Positions 1 to 8,898 of a stretch of 64,000 nt of DNA are shown here, piece after piece. The first letter of the stretch is position 1. The number at the start of each line of letters is the position of its first letter. Source of the DNA: Pararhizobium sp. IMCC21322 (GTDB lineage Bacteria; Pseudomonadota; Alphaproteobacteria; Rhizobiales; GCA-2746425); contig NZ_CP132335.1 in the NCBI RefSeq assembly GCF_030758295.1, positions 4,812,412 to 4,876,411 on the forward strand, read 5' to 3'. The notes below the pieces were generated by a model. That model was not told the origin of the DNA. It worked only from the letters and a program-made list of their open reading frames with translations, and did not search any database. The position numbers were made by a program, and so were the translations under genes.

Positions 1-580
1 TTTTCTGAACGCCGATGGAGAGCGCCACTTTGCTGTGATCAAAACCTTTCAATTGACGATAGGTGATTGCGCGATCAGTGAAGAGCGAGGCAAAGCAGCG
101 TCGACATGTCTCAAGCAGGGCTCGTTCGCCGCGCACATTCAGAAAGGTTTCCTGCTGACCGGCAAAACTTGCATCCGGCAGATCTTCAGCAGTGGCACTG
201 GAGCGCACGGCCACCGACAGATCATCGGAACCGGTGCGTGCGCCCAATTCCGCAAAGCAAGTCAGAATGTCATGCTTGATATCGGGTGGCCAATCGCCAG
301 CCGTGAAGGCTCTTCGTATTTCAGCTCCGGCTTCCGCAAGGGTGACTTTATTATTCTCCAGGTCACCCAAAACCCGATCGAGCACGCGATCCAGTTGATT
401 GAATTCCACATAGGCGCGGCATGCATCTGCAGTGGTGGCAAAGCCGGGCGGCACCTTGATGTCGACTTGTGACAGCTCTCTCACCATCTCGCCAAGCGAT
501 GCATTTTTGCCGCCGACAAGGCTCACATCACCGCGCGACAAATCCTCGAACCACATTACATTTCTGGTTTTTGTTGTCAT
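1..580 (-). CDS. ppsA: Phosphoenolpyruvate synthase, N-terminal part (runs off window)
   Basis: Only the first 193 residues are in the window; the gene continues past its left edge. PEP synthase converts pyruvate and ATP to PEP, AMP and phosphate in gluconeogenesis. The visible part is the ATP-binding domain: VGGKNASLGEM near residues 22-32, VPPGFATT near 43-50, and the family block VRSSATAEDLPDASFAGQQ at about 125-143. I chose the ATG at 580 because a CAGGA Shine-Dalgarno lies 7-8 bases upstream; the in-frame ATG at 589 sits directly on that sequence. The gene is divergent from the small gene at 715. A pyruvate phosphate dikinase-like relative is possible, but the motif order and spacing fit PEP synthase better. 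Confidence 0.9.
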   Translation of the reverse strand, partial: MTTKTRNVMWFEDLSRGDVSLVGGKNASLGEMVRELSQVDIKVPPGFATTADACRAYVEFNQLDRVLDRVLGDLENNKVTLAEAGAEIRRAFTAGDWPPDIKHDILTCFAELGARTGSDDLSVAVRSSATAEDLPDASFAGQQETFLNVRGERALLETCRRCFASLFTDRAITYRQLKGFDHSKVALSIGVQK

Positions 581-714
581 ACTGGCCATCCTGAATGTGA
601 AGGTATTGGACCCAGCTTCGCGCCTTTTTCACAAGCGTCCATTGATGCACATCAACGCAGGACACAGTGCAATGGCAGACCATATTTACAAGGCTTGCAA
701 CGGGTGAGGATGTG

Positions 715-1086
715 ATGAATACCAAAGCACTGGCAAATGTCGTCAATCAGGTCAGACAGGCGAAAGTTCTCGATACCGAGTTATTGGCGCAAGCCATTGG
801 TGCGATGGAACAGGCTTTCCCGGACGAGAACTTTGCTGATGCAAAACAGCTTGTCGATTTCGAACCCACAGAAGCTGTGCTGCATTTGATTGAGGCGCAT
901 TTACCGGAATGGGCCATCACACTGAAAGGGCGCGCGGATGAAGTGGACGGAAGCTGGACATGCGCCCTGCGCAAAACTGATGCAAGCGACGACGACGCAT
1001 TTATCGGCATCGGATCAGGCCCGACGCTGCCTTTGGCGCTGCTGACGGCTGTTCTGAGAGCAAGCATTGTGCGCACCGCACGATGA
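715..1086 (+). CDS. Hypothetical protein, 123 aa
   Basis: I do not recognise this protein. I prefer the ATG at 715, preceded by GGTGAGGAT, over the GTG at 667 or the GTG at 712. The chain looks soluble: an amphipathic N-terminal helix, a middle with WAITLKGRAD and GSWTCALR that suggests a small mixed alpha/beta fold, and a C-terminal GSGPTLPLALLTAVLRA helix. The late glycine-proline turn followed by a helix faintly recalls NinX-like phage ABA-sandwich proteins, but I cannot support that. It lies 41 bases upstream of the glycosyltransferase on the same strand and may be co-transcribed with it. No signal peptide or membrane segment is visible. Confidence 0.6.
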   Translation: MNTKALANVVNQVRQAKVLDTELLAQAIGAMEQAFPDENFADAKQLVDFEPTEAVLHLIEAHLPEWAITLKGRADEVDGSWTCALRKTDASDDDAFIGIGSGPTLPLALLTAVLRASIVRTAR

Positions 1087-1127
1087 AGTTCAGACTCTGG
1101 TGACACATGCGCGGAGCCTGTTGAAAC

Positions 1128-2420
1128 ATGAACGTGTTGATGTTCACCAATACGTTTACCCCGCATGTCGGCGGTGTTGCCCGAAGTGTGAGTGAATTGG
1201 CACACCAATTGCGCCAGGCGGGTGACAGCGTGCTGATTGTTGCGCCGGAATTTGAAGGAATGCCCTCGCAGGAAGACGGCGTGGTACGCATCCCCGCGTT
1301 GCAGAATTTTGGCGGCAGCGATTTTTCAGTACCGATACCACTCACCACGAATCTGTCGGACATCATCGAGGATTTTCAACCTGATATCGTTCACAGCCAT
1401 CATCCGTTCTTATTGGGTGACAGTGCCCTGCGGGCAGCCAGTTCCACGGAAACTCCGGTCATCTTCACCTATCACACGCGCTATGAATTATATGGTCACT
1501 ATGTCGCCCAGGATTCTGATCTTCTGAAACGGCTGGCACAGAGCCTGTCGATTGGCTATTGCGATCTTTGCGACGGCGTTATTGCGCCCAGCGACAGCAT
1601 TGAACGTTTTCTGCGCGCGCATTCGGTTAAAACCGAAATTGCAACCATTCCAACAGGTGTTGATACTGCAGTGTTCTGCAACGGCGTAGGCGCACACACG
1701 CGTCAGATATTTTCAATTCCCACCAAGGCCCCGCTTGTGGGCCATGTGGGCCGTCTGGCCCCTGAAAAGAACCTTGGCTTTTTGGCCGCCTCACTGGCGC
1801 TCTTTCTCAATCAGAACGCGGAAGCCCATGTTCTGATCGTGGGTGACGGGCCGTCACGCTCTCATATGTTGGAGATTTTTCGGTCGGTGAATGTTGACGA
1901 CCGTGTCCGATTTTCCGGCGTGTTACAGGGACCGGCATTGGTCGATGCTTACGCATCAATGGATGTCTTTGCCTTCACCTCCTGCTCAGAAACGCAAGGC
2001 CTCGTCTTGGCCGAAGCAATGGCTGCCAGCGTACCGGTTGTCGCCCTTGATGCACCCGGTGTCCGCGAAATGGTGCGCGACCGCATCAATGGCAGACTGC
2101 TATCTGCAACGGCGGAAGAAACAGAGTTTGCGTCCGCCGTTGCGGGTCAGTTCAGCTGCAACATCGAGGCGCGCAAACAACAACAGGAAGTCGCCCGCCA
2201 GACGGCCGCGCGCTTTTCCATTTCATCCACCACCGACCAGATGCGGTCCTTTTACAACAAAATCGAATCCGGGCATAAGCACACGGAATACAAGCATGAC
2301 AATCTTTGGACATGGTCAAAACGTGCCGTCTCGAATGAACTTGATATTATAGGCAATATTGCCCACGCTGCGAGCAATGCATTATTCTCCCCACCAGCAA
2401 AATCCGATGAACAACAATAG
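1128..2420 (+). CDS. GT4-family glycosyltransferase (diacylglycerol glucosyltransferase-like)
   Basis: A 430-residue GT-B retaining glycosyltransferase that transfers a sugar from a nucleotide donor, probably to a lipid or glycan acceptor at the inner membrane face. The N-terminal domain has the glycine-rich FTPHVGGVARS loop at 10-20 and HSHHPFLLG at 89-97, typical of the 1,2-diacylglycerol glucosyltransferase and mannosyltransferase group. The C-terminal nucleotide-binding domain has GHVGRLAPEKN, LIVGDGPSR, and the E-x7-E region SETQGLVLAEAMA followed by a DAPGVREMV helix. The stop overlaps the start of the DUF374 acyltransferase by 14 bases, so the two are translationally coupled and probably modify the same lipid. 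The true acceptor is unknown. Confidence 0.85.
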   Translation: MNVLMFTNTFTPHVGGVARSVSELAHQLRQAGDSVLIVAPEFEGMPSQEDGVVRIPALQNFGGSDFSVPIPLTTNLSDIIEDFQPDIVHSHHPFLLGDSALRAASSTETPVIFTYHTRYELYGHYVAQDSDLLKRLAQSLSIGYCDLCDGVIAPSDSIERFLRAHSVKTEIATIPTGVDTAVFCNGVGAHTRQIFSIPTKAPLVGHVGRLAPEKNLGFLAASLALFLNQNAEAHVLIVGDGPSRSHMLEIFRSVNVDDRVRFSGVLQGPALVDAYASMDVFAFTSCSETQGLVLAEAMAASVPVVALDAPGVREMVRDRINGRLLSATAEETEFASAVAGQFSCNIEARKQQQEVARQTAARFSISSTTDQMRSFYNKIESGHKHTEYKHDNLWTWSKRAVSNELDIIGNIAHAASNALFSPPAKSDEQQ

Positions 2421-3072
2421 TGGCTCAAACGCCGTTGAGCGGCTGCTTGCCCGGATCATTGCCCTGCCAATCTGCCTGCTGATGTCTGCATGGTGCATGA
2501 CATTGAACAGGCAAGTGCAGGACCTAACGAAACTCGATCAGATGACAAAAGACGGCCACCGGGTTCTGGCAATGTTCTGGCACGGGGAATATCTGCCGCT
2601 GTTTGCCCTGGCCAAGGGCAGAAATGTCGTCGTGGTGACCACGAGTTCATTCCGCGGCAATGTCATTGCAAACATTTGCCATTGGTTCGGCTATCAACCG
2701 GTCAGGCTGCCGGTAAAGGGTCGCGGAATGCACGTTCTTGCAAAGCATTTTGACCAAAACTATGGGCTCTATGCGGTCGCCCTGGACGGTCCTTTGGGAC
2801 CCTATCATCGCATCAAGCATGGCGCTTTGCAGCTGGCCATCGAACAGGGGGTTCAACTTGTCCCTATCGGGATTCAGAGCAAACGAAAAATAGTGCTTGC
2901 ATCACGTTGGGACAAACAGGAAATTCCGCTGCCATTTTCACGAGTGTCCATCACTGTTGGCGATATGATTGACGGCAAGGATACTTCACCGGGACCCGAC
3001 CATGCGCTGCTCGATCAAAAAATCGCGACCGCAATGGAGGAGCAAAGCCGCCTTGCCGGCGACCTGCTGTGA
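2407..3072 (+). CDS. DUF374 / lysophospholipid acyltransferase-like protein
   Basis: About 221 residues when started at the ATG at 2407, overlapping the glycosyltransferase stop; in-frame ATGs further upstream (e.g. 2377) are possible. One N-terminal hydrophobic helix (LPICLLMSAWCM) would anchor it in the inner membrane. FWHGEYLPL near residue 55 supplies the DUF374 version of the acyltransferase histidine motif. VVTTSSFRGNVIANI, AVALDGPLGPYHRIKHGALQLA and LVPIGIQSKRKIVLASRWD are conserved blocks of the family. The family is thought to acylate lipids with the LPLAT fold. Coupling to the glycosyltransferase suggests the pair makes or finishes a glycolipid or lipid A variant; that is inference. 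Confidence 0.8.
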   Translation: MNNNSGSNAVERLLARIIALPICLLMSAWCMTLNRQVQDLTKLDQMTKDGHRVLAMFWHGEYLPLFALAKGRNVVVVTTSSFRGNVIANICHWFGYQPVRLPVKGRGMHVLAKHFDQNYGLYAVALDGPLGPYHRIKHGALQLAIEQGVQLVPIGIQSKRKIVLASRWDKQEIPLPFSRVSITVGDMIDGKDTSPGPDHALLDQKIATAMEEQSRLAGDLL

Positions 3073-3324
3073 AATGCATTTCATCAAATTGATGAGGGTC
3101 TGAATTGATCAGCTATTGACCGTCATCAATCGAAGTTCTCCCACCTGCGCAGCTTTCTATCATAGGTGCGTCGATACAATGCAAAACTCAGGCTGCAACA
3201 ATCGGACATTCGTTGGGCAGAGGCTGCAGGTCCAGGTCATTTCAGATCGGCTGCGAAATACATCCGTTTCAGATTGAAATCAGCGTAGCTGCGCTTGTCA
3301 GCAGGCTTTTTTGCCCAATCAATC
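3073..3324. other. Intergenic stretch with a coding-like remnant
   Basis: This 252-base gap lies between the convergent ends of the acyltransferase and the antiporter. It holds a short inverted repeat (CATCAAATTGATG) just after the acyltransferase stop that lacks a T-run. On the minus strand an open 39-codon frame (3353 to 3237) runs past the antiporter stop and ends in residues that look like a natural C-terminus (SYADFNLKRMYFAADLK). It has no start codon or ribosome site, so I read it as a possible gene remnant, not a gene. Confidence 0.35.
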
Positions 3325-4503
3325 TCAATCAGTTTCAGAAGTTTGCGACGCCTTCACCTTTGACAGTGCAATCTGAGTGAACAAGGGCCCAACCAGTTCA
3401 AAAATAACGGTGGTTCCGATGGCAATGGCCAAAATGGATCCGGCGCGGTCCGGAAATGCGCTGGCAGCAACCAGTGCCATGCCCATGGCCACACCGGCCT
3501 GCGGCATTAGTGCGACACCGATCCAGCGGCTCTCAAGTCGGTCCATACCGCTGACACGTCCCCCGGCCCAGCCGCCAACAACACGCCCAAGGGCGCGCAA
3601 CAGCACATAGGCAAGGCCAATCAGGCCGATTTCCAAAATGGCTGAAAATTCAAGTGAAGCCCCGGCGAGAATGAAGAACAGCACCATGAACGGCCATTCA
3701 ATACTCTCGATTTCGTGAAACGGACGCGTATGATGGCGCGCGATATTGGCAATCACCACACCACATATCATTGTTGACAGCAGAAAAGACGCACCAAGCT
3801 CAAGCGCGAGCCCGCCACACAAAAACACAACACCAAGGGCTTCAATCATGGAAGGTTCGCCCGGTTTCAGACGCCCCGTCAGATAGGCTGCCGGCATTCC
3901 AATCGCGGCCCCTAAAAGAAATGCGCCACCAATCTCCAGTGTAATGTGCCCCACCACCTGAGTGGCATCACCGCCCCCGAGAGCATAACTAGCAGCTAGC
4001 ATGAGGCTGAACACAATCAGAGCCCATGCATCATCTATGGCAACTGTACCCCGCAGAATTCGTGGGAAAGCCCCTTCAAGACCTGAACTACGCACAACAT
4101 CTTCAGTTGCAGCCGGATCGGTAGCGCAGGCAATGCCGGCAAAGACAAGGCACAGAACCGGATCAATTCCAAGCGCCCACAGGCCCAGCCCGACAAACAT
4201 GGATGTCAGAAAAACGACCCCCAGCGATACGCCCAGAATATGTCGCCCGTCCCGTGTGATAACAGATCGCGTCAGATGGCCACCCAGCAGAAAAGCAACC
4301 ATCACCAGCGCAAATTTGGCGATCAGGGGATACCAGTCATTGGCAGCAACAGGAATGAGATTCAGAACTGATGGACCAGCCAGTATTCCAAACGTCACAA
4401 GCAATGTAACCCTTGGAAGCCGTGTCCGCCTGCCCAGAGCATCCAATGCCAAACCTGCCAGCAGCAGCATACCGAGCGTGATCAGAATTCTGGAATGTTC
4501 CAT
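3325..4503 (-). CDS. Cation:proton antiporter (CPA2 type, membrane domain only)
   Basis: A 392-residue integral membrane protein with about 12 hydrophobic segments. It should exchange Na+ or K+ for protons across the inner membrane. Features of the Na_H_Exchanger family are LLLAGLALDALGRRTRLPRVT with ILAGPSVL near the N-terminus, the ATDPAATEDVVR segment near residues 127-138 carrying the conserved aspartate, and a discontinuous-helix region with IDDAWALIVFSL. It stops after the transport domain: no TrkA-N or USP domain as in KefB/KefC. The gene follows the P-type ATPase by 58 bases on the same strand, so the two may form an ion-homeostasis operon. Confidence 0.87.
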   Translation of the reverse strand: MEHSRILITLGMLLLAGLALDALGRRTRLPRVTLLVTFGILAGPSVLNLIPVAANDWYPLIAKFALVMVAFLLGGHLTRSVITRDGRHILGVSLGVVFLTSMFVGLGLWALGIDPVLCLVFAGIACATDPAATEDVVRSSGLEGAFPRILRGTVAIDDAWALIVFSLMLAASYALGGGDATQVVGHITLEIGGAFLLGAAIGMPAAYLTGRLKPGEPSMIEALGVVFLCGGLALELGASFLLSTMICGVVIANIARHHTRPFHEIESIEWPFMVLFFILAGASLEFSAILEIGLIGLAYVLLRALGRVVGGWAGGRVSGMDRLESRWIGVALMPQAGVAMGMALVAASAFPDRAGSILAIAIGTTVIFELVGPLFTQIALSKVKASQTSETD

Positions 4504-4561
4504 AACTTCATCTTTCGCAACGATTTTGGTCTGACGACCTGTGCAGTCTTTGGCAATGATT

Positions 4562-6406
4562 TTACGCTTCGAGCGGCACTGTATTCAGGACTCTCAACGC
4601 ATTCAGGATCACCGCCACATCAATCACTTCCTGCAGAACAGCGCCCTGCACCGGTGCGAGATAGCCCAGTGCGGCGGCAATCATTCCGACAAATGACAAA
4701 CCGATCCCGATGCCGACACTTTCCAGAGCTATGCGACGTGATCTGCGTGCAATTTCCAATCCGGGCAGCAATCGATCCAGTTGATCAACCAGCAGCACGA
4801 CATCTGCAGCTTCTGCCGACGCCGCCGTGCCGCGTGCGCCCATGGCCACCCCAACATCAGCAGCGGCCAATGCCGGCGCATCATTCACACCATCGCCGAC
4901 CATCATGACAGGGCCGTTCTTTCGCTCACTCAGAACCAGCAGCACCTTTTGGTCAGGCGTCAGCTCGGCACGCAAACCATCAAGATCAAGTCCGTCAGTC
5001 ACGGCCTCGGCGACAGAGAGACGGTCACCGGTCGCAAGCAGAATACGTTTCATGCCAATCCGGCGCAGACCCTTCAGAAAAGCAATTGTGCCGCTGCGCA
5101 GCGCATCTGCCATTTCGATGTGCCCAACCAATTGGCCATCCACTGCCAACGCGACAATAACCGCGCCGTTCGACCGGGCCGGGTGATCCATCCGGGCACA
5201 TTCTGCAAGACCCATGACAAAATCCTCGCCGCCAACAACAACATCATGCCCGTCAATCCTGCCGGTGATGCCCTCACCGGGGGTTTCCACAAGATCGGTT
5301 GGGACCGGAAGATGCATGCCCCTTTGCTGCGCCGACGCCACAATGGCCTGTGCAACAGGATGCTTTGACCCTTGGTCAAGCCCGGCTGCAAAGAACAGCA
5401 TCTCATCAGGTGTCAGATCAGATAGTGCGTCGATTGACACGATTTTGGGCCGCCCTTCTGTCAGCGTGCCAGTCTTGTCAACGATCATGGTCTCAATCCG
5501 CGCCAAAGCCTCAAGCGGCTTTGCGCCCTTGATCAGCACACCGTAATGCGCAGCCCGTGACAGCCCTGCCACCAGAGCAACCGGAACGGCCAGAATAAGC
5601 GGACAGGGCGTTGCAACCACAAGCACAGCGACCGCTCTGATAGGATCGCCACTAAACCACCAGGCCAGAGTTGCCATGGCAATTGTGACGGCCAGGAACA
5701 GAAGGGAATACCGATCCGCCAACCGCACCATTGGTGCTTTTGACTTTTGTGCCGCCTCCACCAGCCGCACAATTCCAGCATAGGTGCTGTTGGCTGCCAG
5801 ATGCGTTGCACGCAGATCAAACGTTTCGCCCGCATTGGTGGATCCGCTCATCACGGCCTGGCCTTGTTCCAGCCGGACTGGCATCGATTCACCGGTCAGC
5901 GCCGATTGATCCAGCAGCGCCCGACCGCTCTCTACCGCGCCATCCACAGGCGCAATGTCGCCCTGGCGTATCAACAGCAGATCACCGGGCGCCACATCAT
6001 CCAGCGGAACTTCTTCCAATTTGCCGTTGTGATGAATTGTTGCTGTCCGAGGCACGCGCGAAAGCAGATCGCTCATCTCCCGGCGGGCCCGCACCTCTGC
6101 AAAGCTTTCAAGAAGGGTGCCGCCGGAATACATCAGGGCCACAACGGCCGCAGCCAATGTTTCCCCAAAAAACAGCGCGGCAGACATTGAAAGCGCTGCC
6201 ACAATATCGAGCCCTAAATCACCCTGCCTCAGGCTTCGGATGATCTCGACAATGAGGGCCGCCAGAATCGGAATGACGCCGCCAGCCCAGACATAATCCG
6301 CCAGACCCGAATACCCAGCTGCCCAAAGGCCTATACCAGACACAAGTCCGATAAGCGCAATGGCCAGCAGAGCTACATTCCAACGATCTGGAGACAGCAA
6401 TTTCAT
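4562..6406 (-). CDS. P1B-type heavy-metal-translocating ATPase with TPC motif
   Basis: A 614-residue ATP-driven metal exporter of the inner membrane. Visible are the actuator TGES at 171-174, the membrane metal-site motif TPCPL at 266-270, phosphorylation site DKTGTLTEG at 310-318, the nucleotide-domain HP at 349-350 within GSKHP, and the hinge GDGVNDAP at 504-511. There is no N-terminal heavy-metal-associated domain and no cytosolic CxxC. The membrane motif is TPC, not the CPC of copper exporters or the SPC of Co/Zn exporters, so the metal cannot be assigned. The ribosome site before ATG 6406 is weak. The antiporter gene follows on the same strand. Confidence 0.88.
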   Translation of the reverse strand: MKLLSPDRWNVALLAIALIGLVSGIGLWAAGYSGLADYVWAGGVIPILAALIVEIIRSLRQGDLGLDIVAALSMSAALFFGETLAAAVVALMYSGGTLLESFAEVRARREMSDLLSRVPRTATIHHNGKLEEVPLDDVAPGDLLLIRQGDIAPVDGAVESGRALLDQSALTGESMPVRLEQGQAVMSGSTNAGETFDLRATHLAANSTYAGIVRLVEAAQKSKAPMVRLADRYSLLFLAVTIAMATLAWWFSGDPIRAVAVLVVATPCPLILAVPVALVAGLSRAAHYGVLIKGAKPLEALARIETMIVDKTGTLTEGRPKIVSIDALSDLTPDEMLFFAAGLDQGSKHPVAQAIVASAQQRGMHLPVPTDLVETPGEGITGRIDGHDVVVGGEDFVMGLAECARMDHPARSNGAVIVALAVDGQLVGHIEMADALRSGTIAFLKGLRRIGMKRILLATGDRLSVAEAVTDGLDLDGLRAELTPDQKVLLVLSERKNGPVMMVGDGVNDAPALAAADVGVAMGARGTAASAEAADVVLLVDQLDRLLPGLEIARRSRRIALESVGIGIGLSFVGMIAAALGYLAPVQGAVLQEVIDVAVILNALRVLNTVPLEA

Positions 6407-6621
6407 GTTATGCGCAGCGAACTTTCATTGATCACAAACCAGCAAGCCCATAATGAACGTTGGCTGGGTATCTCGACACAAACGGAACTGCAGATCATCG
6501 GTCTGCATTATGTTTCGATTGTCAGGATAAAGTTCAGAACTGTCATTGATTTTGATCAAGAGGGACCGAATGGCGCTGAGCCGCTTTAAGCCCGGTATAG
6601 TTAGGCTTAGGATCTTTTTCC
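6407..6621. other. Intergenic region upstream of the metal ATPase
   Basis: This stretch of about 215 bases separates the end of the ABC operon from the P-type ATPase and probably holds the ATPase promoter. I see no convincing hairpin, repeat or small gene in it. Confidence 0.4.
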
Positions 6622-6930
6622 TTAGCGGGAAGCTGTCAAATACAGGATGTAGCCATAGGCCGCGGCCGAAGCCAAAAGGGCCATTACCAATAAAATAGCG
6701 ACAACCCAGCCCAGTCCGGTAAGCAGTTTTCGTCTGGGCGTACCCTCCGTGCAAAAAGGCATGATGTTGAACACCAGACCACCACAGATAACCCCAAGGC
6801 ACCCGATGGAAAACAGGGTCAGGGAAAATGGCTGGAACACGAAGATCAATGACAGGATGCAAAGCCCGAGAATGGCAAAACGATAATTACGGGCTTCGCG
6901 CGCGCCCATCAGCGCTGGATTGTCACTCAC
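6622..6930 (-). CDS. Small three-helix membrane protein ending the ABC operon
   Basis: A 102-residue protein I cannot name. The GTG start overlaps the stop of the upstream ATPase gene by four bases (GTGA), so it is the translationally coupled last gene of the operon. Three hydrophobic stretches are clear: FAILGLCILSLIFVF, LTLFSIGCLGVICGGLVFNI and LLTGLGWVVAILLVMALLA. A PFCTEGTPRRK loop lies between the second and third. Glycerol-type ABC importers carry a small DUF2160 membrane protein in a comparable place, but this sequence does not resemble DUF2160 as I know it. It may be an accessory subunit of the importer; that is inference from position only. Confidence 0.7.
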   Translation of the reverse strand: MSDNPALMGAREARNYRFAILGLCILSLIFVFQPFSLTLFSIGCLGVICGGLVFNIMPFCTEGTPRRKLLTGLGWVVAILLVMALLASAAAYGYILYLTASR

Positions 6931-8024
6931 ACTGTGTCTCCAATCCTGTTGCCATCGGCATGAAACAATCTGTAACTGCCCTGCGCAAACCGAACGTGAA
7001 TGGTTCCGCCTTCATTCAAACCCTGTCGGTCAGTCACGATAGCCCTGATCTGGCCTGCCGGATGCGCAATGCGCAGCAGCGTTTCAGCGCCCATCGGCTC
7101 AATCAATTCGCAAGTGCCGGACAGAATCCTCGGCCCGCTTTCACTCTCCAGGCTTGCGCTTCTTGGACGCATTCCCAATGTCACGGCATCACCAAGCTTA
7201 AGATAATGTCCGGGTTGCGCCAGTTCCCCGGTCAACTCGATTACATCCTGTCCAATTGAAACAGCTATTGCTCCACCAATTCCGGAGATGATGCCGCTCA
7301 CAAGGTTCATCTGCGGGGTGCCGATAAAACCGGCGACGAACGTATTCGCAGGATTGTTGAACACATCCTGCGGCGCGCCAATCTGCTCAACTTTGCCGTC
7401 CCGCATGACCGCAATTCTGTCTCCCATGGTCATGGCTTCCAGTTGATCATGCGTGACAATCACTGTGGGACGCGACAGACCAGAAAGGACTTTTTTGATG
7501 TCGCTGCGCATCTCCTCGCGCAATTGCACATCCAGACGACTGAGCGGTTCATCAAACAGAAAGCAGTTTGGACGGCGAATGATGCAGCGCCCGACCGAAA
7601 CCCGCTGTTTTTCACCTTCCGAAAGCTGATGGGGAAAGCGGTCCAGCACATGATCCATTTGCAGCACTTGCGCAATGTCACGCAACTTCGCCGCAATATC
7701 CGCAGAGCTGTCGCCTTCGGCATGCAGCGGATAAGCCAGATTATCGCTCACCGTCAAGTTCGGATAAAGCGCGTAGAACTGAAAGGCCATCGCTACATTG
7801 CGCGCGCGCGCAGGCAAATGGGTCATGTCCTGACCACTCAGATAGATCTCACCATCTGTTGCGTTTTCAAGGCCGGCAATCATCCGCAAAGTTGTGGTTT
7901 TACCGCACCCGGATGGCCCCAGCAGGCACAGCACTTCATCATCGGCAACATCAAATGTGACAGCATCCACTGCCGTCAGATCACCAAACTGCTTGGTTAT
8001 GTTTTTCAGCGAAATTCCACTCAT
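6927..8024 (-). CDS. ABC importer ATPase B (degenerate signature, intact H-loop)
   Basis: A 365-residue MalK/UgpC-type ATPase with a C-terminal TOBE domain, driving solute import. Walker A is GPSGCGKT at 36-43, Walker B is CFLFDEP at 154-160, and the switch histidine is in THDQLEAM at about 191-198. The signature is LSEGEKQR, not LSGGQ. The ATG overlaps the upstream permease stop (ATGA). The same operon encodes a second, different ATPase (11342-12415) whose defects are complementary, so the importer probably uses a heterodimer with one good and one poor ATP site. The substrate is not readable from the sequence. Confidence 0.92.
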   Translation of the reverse strand: MSGISLKNITKQFGDLTAVDAVTFDVADDEVLCLLGPSGCGKTTTLRMIAGLENATDGEIYLSGQDMTHLPARARNVAMAFQFYALYPNLTVSDNLAYPLHAEGDSSADIAAKLRDIAQVLQMDHVLDRFPHQLSEGEKQRVSVGRCIIRRPNCFLFDEPLSRLDVQLREEMRSDIKKVLSGLSRPTVIVTHDQLEAMTMGDRIAVMRDGKVEQIGAPQDVFNNPANTFVAGFIGTPQMNLVSGIISGIGGAIAVSIGQDVIELTGELAQPGHYLKLGDAVTLGMRPRSASLESESGPRILSGTCELIEPMGAETLLRIAHPAGQIRAIVTDRQGLNEGGTIHVRFAQGSYRLFHADGNRIGDTV

Positions 8025-8896
8025 TTGCGGATGGTCCCGAATGTAACGCCGCGCAGCAATTGTTTTTGCAGGACAAAGGTGACGATGAAAACAGGTATCA
8101 AGAACAGGCTGACAATGGCAGACAGCAGGCCCCAGTCGACGCCAATTTCACCCCCGATTGTGTTGGCCATGGCCACGGGAACCGTGCGGGTGTCAGAGCC
8201 GGTCAACAACAGGGCAAACAGGAATTCATTCCAGGTGAGAATAAGCGCAAACACTGCCGTTGCGGCCAGCCCGGCCAGAACCTGGGGCAGGCAAATCCGG
8301 AAAAAGACTTTCCAGTCGTTTGATCCATCCAATCGTGCGCTGTCCTCGATCTCCGGATTGAGATCATCAAAAAAGCTTTTCATCATCCAGATGGAGAACG
8401 GCAGATTGAACGCCGTATAAAGCAGAATAATACCAATATAACTGCCCGACAGACCGGTAACACGGAACATCAGAAAGATCGGGATGATGACCACAATCGG
8501 CGGCAACATCCGTGTCGTCAGAATGATGAACATGTAAGTGTCATTGCCCTTGAGCGGATAGCGCGAAAAAGCATAGGCAGCCAGTGTGCCGATGATAAGT
8601 GCCAGGATCACGCTGCTTCCGCCGATAAAGGCTGAATTGACAAAATATTGAACAAAGCCCGTGGCAACGGCGTCGCCCGCCTGGGTATCGCGGAAAAACA
8701 CGGATTTGAAATTATCAAATGTCGGTGTGAAAAACAGCTTTGGCGGAATGGCCAGCGCATCGGAGCGCGTCTTGAACGCAGTCAGGATCATCCACAGGAC
8801 CGGAAAGAAGTAGATCAGCGCAATGACACCCGTCACCAGACTATAGAGCCAACCGGCTTGGCCCGGCTTGCGGAAAGGAGCTTTGCGATATGCCAT
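8021..8896 (-). CDS. ABC sugar-type importer permease (MalG-like)
   Basis: A 291-residue inner-membrane subunit with six hydrophobic segments. The coupling loop, which contacts the ATPase, carries the EAA-type motif in EIEDSARLDGSNDWKVFFRICLP. The C-terminus (LLRGVTFGTIRK) is typical of MalG-like subunits of the carbohydrate uptake CUT1 family. The gene starts two bases after the preceding permease stop and its own stop overlaps the ATPase B start, so it sits in the middle of a coupled operon. It should pair with the permease at 8899-9816. Confidence 0.92.
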   Translation of the reverse strand: MAYRKAPFRKPGQAGWLYSLVTGVIALIYFFPVLWMILTAFKTRSDALAIPPKLFFTPTFDNFKSVFFRDTQAGDAVATGFVQYFVNSAFIGGSSVILALIIGTLAAYAFSRYPLKGNDTYMFIILTTRMLPPIVVIIPIFLMFRVTGLSGSYIGIILLYTAFNLPFSIWMMKSFFDDLNPEIEDSARLDGSNDWKVFFRICLPQVLAGLAATAVFALILTWNEFLFALLLTGSDTRTVPVAMANTIGGEIGVDWGLLSAIVSLFLIPVFIVTFVLQKQLLRGVTFGTIRK

Positions 8897-8898
8897 GA

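Noticed and set aside
7443-8420. Long plus-strand open frame (325 codons) across the ABC genes
   Set aside because: It lies opposite two clear ABC genes, has basic low-complexity translation and no domain; it is a shadow of their codon bias.
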